Shown piece after piece: positions 1 to 5,340 of a stretch of DNA of 5,361 bases (the stretch's first letter is position 1; each line of letters starts with the position of its first letter). Position numbers and translations under genes: made by a program. The notes beneath the pieces are model-generated. The model ran no database searches and was not told where the DNA came from. It was given only the letters and a program-made list of their open reading frames with translations. Source of the stretch: VMCP01 sp964592635. GTDB taxonomy: Bacteria > Bacteroidota > Bacteroidia > NS11-12g > UBA955. Where the stretch lies: NCBI GenBank assembly GCA_964592635.1, contig CAZQFZ010000129.1:1-5361 (forward strand), read 5' to 3'.

Positions 1-101
1 GATGCAATTGCTGCATATCTTAATTTAGGATTTGCAAGCACGCCGATTGCTCTTTTTGTGTTTTTTAGTTTTGACATAAAACCCATCACTTGGCTTTTCA
101 T
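1..101 (-). CDS. 5' end of an unidentified gene, cut by the window edge
   Basis: From an ATG at 101 down to position 1 the minus strand reads 33 codons without a stop, and the frame is open back to a TGA at 186-188. The peptide begins MKSQVMGFMSKLKNTKRAIG and ends near NPKLRYAAIA; it is basic (six Lys, two Arg) and shows no signal peptide. I chose the ATG at 101 because no ATG occurs further upstream in frame and because a Bacteroidota-type promoter sits at 143-172, giving a leader of about 35 nt. There is no Shine-Dalgarno, which is normal in this phylum. It follows the PorP-like gene in the same direction but probably has its own transcription start. I do not recognise the family from so short a piece. 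An untranslated stretch that happens to be open remains possible. Confidence 0.5.
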   Translation of the reverse strand, partial: MKSQVMGFMSKLKNTKRAIGVLANPKLRYAAIA

Positions 102-142
102 TTTTAGTTCTTTTAATTTCAAGTTAAGTTCTTGTGAAGTTG

Positions 143-172
143 CAAAAATATAGAAATACTTCAATATTCCAA
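143..172 (-). promoter_or_regulatory. Bacteroidota-type promoter for the left-edge gene
   Basis: On the minus strand the -33 element TTG (172-170) is followed by 19 bp and then TATTTTTG (150-143), which matches TAnnTTTG exactly. Spacing and both boxes agree with the consensus known for the primary sigma factor of Bacteroidota. Transcription would start near 137, about 35 nt before the ATG at 101. It lies in the gap after the PorP-like gene, so the left-edge gene is probably a separate transcription unit. Confidence 0.55.
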
Positions 173-188
173 GTTTTTTACTTATTCA

Positions 189-201
189 GTTTAATTTAAA
201 C
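189..201. repeat. AT-rich 13-nt palindrome after the PorP-like gene
   Basis: GTTTAA and TTAAAC flank a single T, making a perfect 6-bp inverted repeat about 40 bp beyond the PorP-like stop codon. It has only two G/C pairs and no T-tract follows directly on the minus strand, so it is a poor intrinsic terminator. In such AT-rich DNA it may be chance. Confidence 0.3.
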
Positions 202-237
202 GATTCTTTTAATTGTTTATTGTATGTGGATAAAAAA

Positions 238-1359
238 TTAATCCATATTGGGGTTACGCATCATCCAACGTGGATGGCGATATACTTTTGGTGGACGAGT
301 AGGTAATTCGAAGTTAAAGCAATAATTCACTTGTAATTCGTGGGTTCCCCAACTTGTGCGACGCACGTTAGACAGAGTTAAATCGTATGAATAACCGACG
401 CGCAAAGTTTGGCGTGATCCTGGGGCATTGGCACCTGGAATCGGAGGATAATATCCAAGCATGATACTTGCAGCATCCATACCAAATCCGTATGATCGAA
501 GATTCAATCCGGCAGCATATAGATTATCAAACGTCATCATTCCTTGTAAATCTAATTCTGGTTTTACAAATCCTCCGTTCTCTCCCATTGCTGATTTTAA
601 CATAAAAGCCGGTTCAAATGTCCATGAAGGATTAGAAAGAAATTGTTCCATTTTAGCACCCCCTACTATATATAAGTGTCGAGCGGTAGTAATTTTGATT
701 GTTCCACTTGTGCCGTAGGCAAAAGTTTGTGGGGCCATGTGTGTCATACTAACACCTCCCCAAATACCATCTAGAACATTGGGATTACTGTAATATATAC
801 CTGATCCAAAAGTGAGTTTTGTTTCACCGGAGTTGGAGGTAGGAATATTGGGGTCGGAAGGATCATGTGCTCTTAACCCTTTACCATCCAACATTTTTGT
901 TAGTGAAGTTATTTCAAAACCAAGACGAATGTTTGATCCGTCTGCCATTGTGTATGCACCGGATAAACCACCCCTTAGAAAGGTGTTATCTTCATAAGCG
1001 ACGCGATCTTTCATGAAGTTCATAAATACCCCTCCAATGTTCACTTTATTTTCGCCAATTTTTATAGAAATTGGAGCGGTAAAAGCAGCACCGTTTGTTT
1101 TTGCTCCAATATTTTGAGCAAGATTATCGGAAACAGGCAATCCACCCTGTGTTTTTAACAGAGAAGTTTGATCTTCATATCCCAACCATTGTTGATGCGA
1201 AATGGCATTCAAGCAAAAATTACCTGATGCTCCGGCATACGCTGGATTGTACATGAGTTTGTTGTAGGTAAAATGCGTAAAGGAAGGATCCTGCTGAGCA
1301 TTCGTTGAGCCCACACCAATCATTCCAAGTGCTAATAACCAAAGGTATTTATTTGCCAT
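238..1359 (-). CDS. PorP/SprF-family outer-membrane protein (type IX secretion-associated)
   Basis: The 373-residue product opens with a signal peptide (MANKYLWLLALGMIGVGSTNA, likely cut before Q22) and then carries the PorP/SprF hallmark at 22-46: QQDPSF, a tyrosine/asparagine-rich stretch and NPAYAGASG. HQQWLGY follows at 55-61. The rest alternates Gly and aromatic residues as in a beta-barrel, and the barrel seems to end with RVGYSYD (320-326) and THELQVNYCFNF (339-350). Family members sit in the outer membrane; SprF of Flavobacterium johnsoniae is needed for secretion of the adhesin SprB, and PorP of Porphyromonas belongs to the type IX machinery. Length is at the upper end of the usual range because of a basic tail (353-373). 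No adhesin, OmpA-like or por/gld gene is present here, so this is probably a family paralogue rather than the core subunit. The ATG is supported by the signal peptide right behind it. Confidence 0.9.
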   Translation of the reverse strand: MANKYLWLLALGMIGVGSTNAQQDPSFTHFTYNKLMYNPAYAGASGNFCLNAISHQQWLGYEDQTSLLKTQGGLPVSDNLAQNIGAKTNGAAFTAPISIKIGENKVNIGGVFMNFMKDRVAYEDNTFLRGGLSGAYTMADGSNIRLGFEITSLTKMLDGKGLRAHDPSDPNIPTSNSGETKLTFGSGIYYSNPNVLDGIWGGVSMTHMAPQTFAYGTSGTIKITTARHLYIVGGAKMEQFLSNPSWTFEPAFMLKSAMGENGGFVKPELDLQGMMTFDNLYAAGLNLRSYGFGMDAASIMLGYYPPIPGANAPGSRQTLRVGYSYDLTLSNVRRTSWGTHELQVNYCFNFELPTRPPKVYRHPRWMMRNPNMD

Positions 1360-1389
1360 TTATTCGTTGTATTATATTGCAACTAAAAA

Positions 1390-1421
1390 CAAATATCTCG
1401 CATATTACTAAGAATCGCAAA
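1390..1421 (-). promoter_or_regulatory. Probable promoter of the PorP-like gene
   Basis: On the minus strand TTTG (1421-1418), 20 bp and GATATTTG (1397-1390) resemble the Bacteroidota -33/-7 pair. The -7 box has five of the six conserved positions of TAnnTTTG (the first T is G). The start point would fall near 1384, giving a leader of about 25 nt before the ATG at 1359. No Shine-Dalgarno is visible in that leader. Confidence 0.45.
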
Positions 1422-1740
1422 TATTTTTGAAAGAATCTCTGCATTTGGTCGGTGGAAAAGATTTGTTTATCGTGGATTTATCCCATTTTCGATTTCAATT
1501 TTATCGTTCAAAACCCAGTTAGAGAGGAAATATCTGTAGCAGAGTACATTTTCAATTGCCAAAATTAAATAGAATTTTACAACCGAAAATCAGCAAAAAA
1601 GACCTCCAAAAAAACCACTTATCTAAATATATTTGTTTGAATATCTATTTAATAGAGATTTTTAAATTATACAGAGCGAACTGTAGCATGTACACCCTAA
1701 CAAGGTGGGCAACTCGTGGAAAACATCCCCCGAAAAAACA

Positions 1741-1779
1741 AACTGTCTAAAAAATAAATCACCATATTTGTAGACAGTT
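1741..1779. repeat. Perfect 9-bp inverted repeat with 21-nt loop
   Basis: AACTGTCTA (1741-1749) and TAGACAGTT (1771-1779) are exact reverse complements whose starts are 30 bp apart, about three helical turns. The loop could add an AAAT/ATTT pairing. Read on the minus strand, the second arm is followed by TGTTTTTTC, so it resembles an intrinsic terminator in that direction, although no minus-strand gene is evident upstream. Read on the plus strand, no T-tract follows. It could instead be a pair of protein-binding half-sites. Confidence 0.5.
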
Positions 1780-1828
1780 AATAAACACAAACAAATATTT
1801 TCGCGTTTTGAGATGTTTGCAGCTCCAA

Positions 1829-1857
1829 TTTGAAAAGAAATCAGCAATATACCTTTA
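1829..1857 (+). promoter_or_regulatory. Tentative promoter of the response-regulator operon
   Basis: TTTG at 1829-1832 is followed after 17 bp by TACCTTTA at 1850-1857, one mismatch from TAnnTTTG. The spacing is short for this promoter class, and the leader would be about 110 nt. It is the best plus-strand pair I could find ahead of the regulator. No sigma-54 -24/-12 (GG/TTGC) pair was seen here, so autoactivation through sigma-54 is not supported by the sequence. Confidence 0.3.
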
Positions 1858-1880
1858 TTATGATTTTTAAAAAGCGTAGA

Positions 1881-1893
1881 ATTCAGTCTGAAT
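1881..1893. repeat. 13-nt palindrome in the regulator's leader, possible operator
   Basis: ATTCAG and CTGAAT flank a single T, a perfect 6-bp dyad 82-94 bp ahead of the regulator's ATG and about 24 bp downstream of the tentative -7 box. Position and symmetry fit an operator, but a 6-bp dyad in AT-rich DNA can occur by chance and no second copy was found. Confidence 0.3.
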
Positions 1894-1974
1894 CATATCT
1901 AAACTTAAGTAATCAAAGGATGCATTTATTCCAAAGAAATTTAAACTGAACAAAGAACATTAAACTTATTTATT

Positions 1975-3330
1975 ATGCCCAATATATTAGTAATCGATGA
2001 TGAGGCTCCTATCAGGGAAACTCTAAAAGAAATTCTAGAATACGAAAATTTTGAAGTTACCACGGCTGAAAACGGTGAAAAAGGATGGCAACTCATCCAA
2101 AAGAACAATTATGATGTCATACTTTGCGATGTAAAGATGCCTGGAATCGACGGTGTTGAGTTGTTGGAGCGAGTCCAAGCCTTCAAACCTGAAATCCCCA
2201 TGGTGATGATTTCAGGTCATGGTAATGTTGAAATGGCCATTGATTCAACCAAAAAAGGGGCTTATGATTTCATCACAAAGCCACCCGATTTAAATCGGTT
2301 GTTGATTACGCTTCGAAATGCGGTAGATAAAAATAATCTAGTAGCTGAAACGGCCATTTTAAAGCGCAAAGTAGCCAAAACGTTCGACATTATAGGCGAA
2401 ACCCCGGCGATTGGCAAAATCAAAGAAACCATAGAAAAAGTAGCACCCACGGAAGCTCGTGTATTGGTTACCGGCGAAAACGGAACGGGTAAAGAGCTCG
2501 TAGCACGTTGGATTCACGAAAAAAGTACCCGTGCGAATATGCCTTTAATTGAAGTAAACTGTGCATCTATTCCTACAGAACTAATAGAAAGCGAATTGTT
2601 TGGACATGAAAAAGGAAGTTTTACTTCTGCTATCAAACAACGAATTGGAAAATTTGAACAAGCCAACGGAGGAACTTTGTTTTTGGATGAAATCGGCGAT
2701 ATGAGCATGGCAGCGCAGGCCAAAGTACTTCGAGCTATTCAAGAAGGTAAAATAACCCGTGTTGGCGGTGATAAAGAAATTAAGGTAGATGTACGAATTG
2801 TGGCAGCTACAAACAAAGATTTGCTAGATGAAATTGAAAAAGGGAATTTTAGAATGGATTTATACCATAGACTTTCCGTAATTCTCATTCACGTACCTAA
2901 ACTCAACGATCGTGCCGATGATATTCCATTGATTGCGAATAAATTTCTTGATGAAATTTGCAAGGAAAACAACATGCCAATAAAGCAATTTACAGAAGAT
3001 GGTTATCGAGCATTAAAAGAAGTGGACTGGACAGGTAATATTCGTGAATTGCGAAATGTGGTAGAACGATTGGTTATTCTCTGTGGTCAAAAAATCACTG
3101 GCGACGATGTTTACATGTTCTCCAATCCTGCTCATCGAGGCTCTGATCCATTTGGTGTGGTTGACGATTACCAAACACTGCAGGATTTTAGGGATTGGGC
3201 CGAAAAAGTGTTTATCGAACGCAAGCTAATTCAGAACAATTGGAATGTGGCCAAAACAGCCACAGAAATCGACATTCAACGCAGTCATTTATACAATAAA
3301 ATAGACAAATACAATTTAAAACGTCGTTAA
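1975..3330 (+). CDS. Sigma-54-dependent response regulator (NtrC family)
   Basis: The 451-residue protein has the three standard parts of a bacterial enhancer-binding protein. The receiver domain (1-119) has the acidic pair D8/D9, phosphoacceptor D52 in CDVKMPG, S80 and K102 in TKPP. The AAA+ domain (about 138-370) has Walker A GENGTGKE (167-174), the sigma-54 contact loop GSFTSA (214-219, canonical GAFTGA), Walker B LFLDE (235-239), sensor I ATN (278-280), arginine fingers R293 and R299 in FRMDLYHRL, and WTGNIREL (352-359) near sensor II. A Fis-type helix-turn-helix lies at about 423-450. Phosphorylation should drive oligomerisation and ATP-dependent opening of sigma-54 promoters. No histidine kinase is in the window, so signal and targets are unknown. 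sua5 follows 7 bp downstream, and the ATG opens directly on the receiver's first strand. Confidence 0.95.
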   Translation: MPNILVIDDEAPIRETLKEILEYENFEVTTAENGEKGWQLIQKNNYDVILCDVKMPGIDGVELLERVQAFKPEIPMVMISGHGNVEMAIDSTKKGAYDFITKPPDLNRLLITLRNAVDKNNLVAETAILKRKVAKTFDIIGETPAIGKIKETIEKVAPTEARVLVTGENGTGKELVARWIHEKSTRANMPLIEVNCASIPTELIESELFGHEKGSFTSAIKQRIGKFEQANGGTLFLDEIGDMSMAAQAKVLRAIQEGKITRVGGDKEIKVDVRIVAATNKDLLDEIEKGNFRMDLYHRLSVILIHVPKLNDRADDIPLIANKFLDEICKENNMPIKQFTEDGYRALKEVDWTGNIRELRNVVERLVILCGQKITGDDVYMFSNPAHRGSDPFGVVDDYQTLQDFRDWAEKVFIERKLIQNNWNVAKTATEIDIQRSHLYNKIDKYNLKRR

Positions 3331-3337
3331 AACCGCC

Positions 3338-4363
3338 ATGGAAAATTCATTGTTCGATACGCAAATTGGTCATGATGTTCATCGCGCGATAGAATTATTG
3401 AAAAATGGTGAATTGGTTGCTATTCCTACAGAAACTGTCTATGGTTTGGCAGGAAATGGACTGAATGAAGATGCTATTTTGAAAATTTTCGAGGCAAAAA
3501 ATCGCCCCTACTTTGATCCTTTGATTTTGCATATTGGTCACATTGACATGTTGAATAAATTAGTCATTTCGGTACCTGTGGGATGTCAAAAATTGATAGA
3601 GAGATTCTGGCCTGGTCCACTTACAGTTATCCTACCTAAAAGAAATATTGTGCCCGATATCGCTACATCCGGTAGTAGTTTCGTAGCAGTTCGAATGCCG
3701 AATCATAGAATCACTTTGGAACTTTTACAAGCACTATCCTTTCCAGTTGCAGCCCCGAGTGCCAATCCGTTTAAATATGTGAGTCCCACTTCTTCAAACC
3801 ACGTTTTTCAACAATTGCAAGGAAGAATTCCCTATATCCTTGATGGTGGAAACTGTTCAATTGGGTTGGAATCTACTATTGTTTCTTTTTTGGGGGATGA
3901 TATTAAAATTCAACGACTTGGCGGAATAACCGTCGATGAAATCTTAGAGGTTTTACCTACGGCAACATTAGCGAATCAACCAGAAGAACATCCGGTTGCA
4001 CCGGGTCAATTAAAGCACCACTATGCTCCCAATTGCAAATTGATTTGTGTAGAAGAACTCGAAAATTATAAAGCGCAAATACTTGATCAAAATAAAAAAA
4101 TCGGTGTTGTTGTTTTCCAGAATTCAGACAAAGCAGGGATTCAAGAAAAACTAAATTCCTTCGGCATACCAACCATACAAATTGTATGGTATGTGCTAAG
4201 CGATAAAGGATTGTTCCAAGAAGCGGCTCAAAATTTATTCGCTACACTTCGACAATTGGACGATACAGGATTTGATTGGGCCATTTTCGATTGGGTTCCT
4301 GCTATTGATTTGGGAATGGCAATCAATGATCGTCTCAAAAAAGCTCAATATCTTCCGAAATAA
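3338..4363 (+). CDS. sua5: Threonylcarbamoyl-AMP synthase, Sua5 type
   Basis: This cytoplasmic enzyme makes L-threonylcarbamoyladenylate from threonine, bicarbonate and ATP, the first step of t6A37 formation on ANN-decoding tRNAs; TsaD and partners then transfer the group. The YrdC/TsaC domain shows PTETVYGLA (30-38), KNRPYFDPL (54-62), FWPGPLTVIL (90-99), VAVRMPNH (116-123), PVAAPSANPF (136-145), GLESTIV (176-182) and RLGG (193-196). The linker APGQLKHHYAP (221-231) and a C-terminal domain ending in LFATLRQLDD and GMAINDRL make this the two-domain Sua5 form (341 residues) rather than the short TsaC form. It starts 7 bp after the regulator with no room for a promoter, so the two are probably co-transcribed. 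No Shine-Dalgarno is visible. Its last 29 bp overlap the convergent hydrolase gene. Confidence 0.95.
   Translation: MENSLFDTQIGHDVHRAIELLKNGELVAIPTETVYGLAGNGLNEDAILKIFEAKNRPYFDPLILHIGHIDMLNKLVISVPVGCQKLIERFWPGPLTVILPKRNIVPDIATSGSSFVAVRMPNHRITLELLQALSFPVAAPSANPFKYVSPTSSNHVFQQLQGRIPYILDGGNCSIGLESTIVSFLGDDIKIQRLGGITVDEILEVLPTATLANQPEEHPVAPGQLKHHYAPNCKLICVEELENYKAQILDQNKKIGVVVFQNSDKAGIQEKLNSFGIPTIQIVWYVLSDKGLFQEAAQNLFATLRQLDDTGFDWAIFDWVPAIDLGMAINDRLKKAQYLPK
4172..4190. repeat. Perfect 19-nt palindrome inside sua5
   Basis: ACCATACAA and TTGTATGGT flank a single A, giving 9-bp arms within the C-terminal Sua5 coding region. A second, competing pairing exists: CATACCA at 4165-4171 with TGGTATG at 4187-4193. 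As RNA the first could form a stem of about 7-8 bp with a 3-5-nt loop, on either strand. No T-tract follows directly, so it is not a standard terminator. It may be a coding coincidence of the residues PTIQIVWY. Confidence 0.5.
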
Positions 4364-5192
4364 ACTCCAGCGTGTTGTCTAAAACCGTCCAAAAATAATC
4401 CGGTGCTTCGGATAAATCTTTCATGGGATGTGCACAGCCAAATGTATGTCCCGCTTTTTCAACGGGAATTAAAACACTATGAGAACAAGCTTGAAATAGT
4501 TTTTCTGCATGTTCAAAAGGAACGGACTCATCGTTTTTACCATGGATAATCAATACCGGTTTATTGATTTTTTGAATGGCATTTACTATATTAAAATCGG
4601 AAACATGTTCTTGATAATCTTGATAAATCGAAAAATTCAACGGCATTTTTTGTTGTGTTCGAATATTATTTATGTAGATGATTTGACTATCTCTCCATTG
4701 TTCCAAATTTATGGTTCTAAATAAATATGAATAATCGGCTAATGCAGCCCAAGTAACCACTTTATCTACATATTCCGGAAATTTTGATGCAAAAACCAGC
4801 ACATTTCCGCCGCCGCGACTGTGTCCTAACCACGATATTTTTTCGGGATGTAAGGAATACAATTCACAACCTTCATTCACCAACCAAAAAGCAATGGATT
4901 CCAGGTCGCGTAGTTCTTGAGAAACAGAATTAATAGCAAATGAATCGAGATCGTCGAAATCTCGATTTATTACGCCATTATGTGAATGGTTAAAAGTAAG
5001 AAACGCATGATCTTCTGTTACAAAAAAATCATGGAGATGGGGAACAAAGCCCCAATCTTTAAACCCTTTAAAACCGTGACAATACACGGTAAGTTTGAGT
5101 TTTTCTGAGGACTGGATTTCAGGTAAAAACAAATCGACGGCCAAGCTATGACCGTCGATTGAGTTGATACCAAATGATATTTTTCGGTTCAA
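4335..5192 (-). CDS. Alpha/beta hydrolase, probable serine esterase/acylhydrolase
   Basis: The 285-residue product has the alpha/beta hydrolase core. HGFKGFKDWG (39-48) shapes the oxyanion region, GHSRGG (123-128) carries nucleophile S125, IHGKNDESVP (216-225) carries the likely acid D221, and AGHTFG (247-252) carries the likely catalytic H249. There is no signal peptide, so it is probably cytoplasmic; the substrate cannot be told. The start is unusual. The frame has no ATG before residue 183, and a TAA inside the tRNA gene closes it upstream, so the only usual initiator ahead of the conserved N-terminal strand (KISFGINSIDG) is the TTG at 5192-5190. That codon lies one nucleotide after the tRNA-Leu CCA, and ATA at codon 5 is a poor alternative. 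It must be transcribed with the tRNA. The 3' end overlaps sua5 tail to tail by 29 bp. Confidence 0.88.
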   Translation of the reverse strand: MNRKISFGINSIDGHSLAVDLFLPEIQSSEKLKLTVYCHGFKGFKDWGFVPHLHDFFVTEDHAFLTFNHSHNGVINRDFDDLDSFAINSVSQELRDLESIAFWLVNEGCELYSLHPEKISWLGHSRGGGNVLVFASKFPEYVDKVVTWAALADYSYLFRTINLEQWRDSQIIYINNIRTQQKMPLNFSIYQDYQEHVSDFNIVNAIQKINKPVLIIHGKNDESVPFEHAEKLFQACSHSVLIPVEKAGHTFGCAHPMKDLSEAPDYFWTVLDNTLEFISEDIELF

Positions 5193-5193
5193 G

Positions 5194-5280
5194 TGGTGCC
5201 CAGGACCGGAGTCGAACCGGTACGAGGGTTAGCTCACTGGTGTTTGAGACCAGCGCGTCTACCAATTCCGCCACCTGGGC
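5194..5280 (-). tRNA. tRNA-Leu(CAA) with encoded CCA
   Basis: The minus strand folds as a class II tRNA. Acceptor stem GCCCAGG (5280-5274) pairs with CCTGGGC (5204-5198), followed by discriminator A (5197) and encoded CCA (5196-5194). The D arm contains GCGGAATTGGTAGACGC. The anticodon stem CTGGT/ACCAG encloses the loop CTCAAAC, with anticodon CAA at 5246-5244, which reads the leucine codon UUG. A long variable arm (about TGAG, six-nt loop, CTCG) is typical of leucine tRNAs. The T arm ACCGG/CCGGT encloses TTCGACT. The hydrolase coding frame begins one nucleotide after the CCA. Confidence 0.97.
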
Positions 5281-5300
5281 TTCCTTTTTTGAAGGGACTG

Positions 5301-5330
5301 CAAAGATACGATTATAATTTTATTCTGCAA
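5301..5330 (-). promoter_or_regulatory. Strong Bacteroidota-type promoter of the tRNA-Leu/hydrolase unit
   Basis: On the minus strand TTG (5330-5328), exactly 19 bp, and TATCTTTG (5308-5301) match the Bacteroidota consensus TTG / TAnnTTTG fully. Transcription should start around 5296, about 15 nt ahead of the tRNA 5' end. A short leader pairing CCTT/AAGG sits between 5298 and 5283. No other promoter can fit between the tRNA and the hydrolase, so this one probably serves both. Confidence 0.8.
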
Positions 5331-5340
5331 TATCTTTTTC

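Larger units (their letters stand above)
1360..1974. other. 615-bp divergent intergenic region without a convincing gene
   Basis: This gap separates the minus-strand PorP-like gene from the plus-strand regulator and must carry both 5' control regions. Reading frames of about 60 codons exist on each strand, but their products are low-complexity or Cys/Ile-rich and have no recognisable domain or initiation context. Most of the stretch is very AT-rich (roughly 20-25% G+C on either side of the island), while 1671-1730 is about 52% G+C. That island could encode short hairpins: TACAG/CTGTA at 1670-1685 and CACC/GGTG at 1693-1707. A perfect -7 box TATATTTG lies at 1628-1635 on the plus strand, but no -33 TTG is found at the proper distance. 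A small structured RNA is possible, but I cannot assign one. Confidence 0.5.

Noticed and set aside
461..997. Plus-strand reading frames of 85 and 61 codons inside the PorP-like gene
   Set aside because: They lie wholly within a well-supported gene on the other strand and their products show no domain or initiation context.
1691..1710. Integron attC-like core (TAACAA next to complementary CACC/GGTG)
   Set aside because: No paired R/L boxes of the attC type, no integrase and no cassette-like gene arrangement.
1741..1779. Ends of a small insertion element (MITE)
   Set aside because: The arms enclose only 21 bp and no flanking target-site duplication is visible.
1556..1847. Two overlapping intergenic reading frames (plus 1556-1750, minus 1662-1847)
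   Set aside because: Both are short and of unlikely composition, start in poor contexts, and cross the inverted repeat and the GC-rich island. Neither resembles a known small protein.
1360..1974. Sigma-54 promoter (-24 GG / -12 TTGC) for either divergent gene
   Set aside because: TTGC occurs (for example near 1817-1820, and on the minus strand near 1380), but no GG doublet lies at the required distance.
2262..2723. Minus-strand reading frames within the response regulator
   Set aside because: Shadows of a strongly conserved coding region.
5194..5280. tRNA-Leu as an integration site of a mobile element
   Set aside because: No integrase gene and no second copy of the tRNA 3' end were seen in the window; the adjoining hydrolase looks like an ordinary chromosomal gene.
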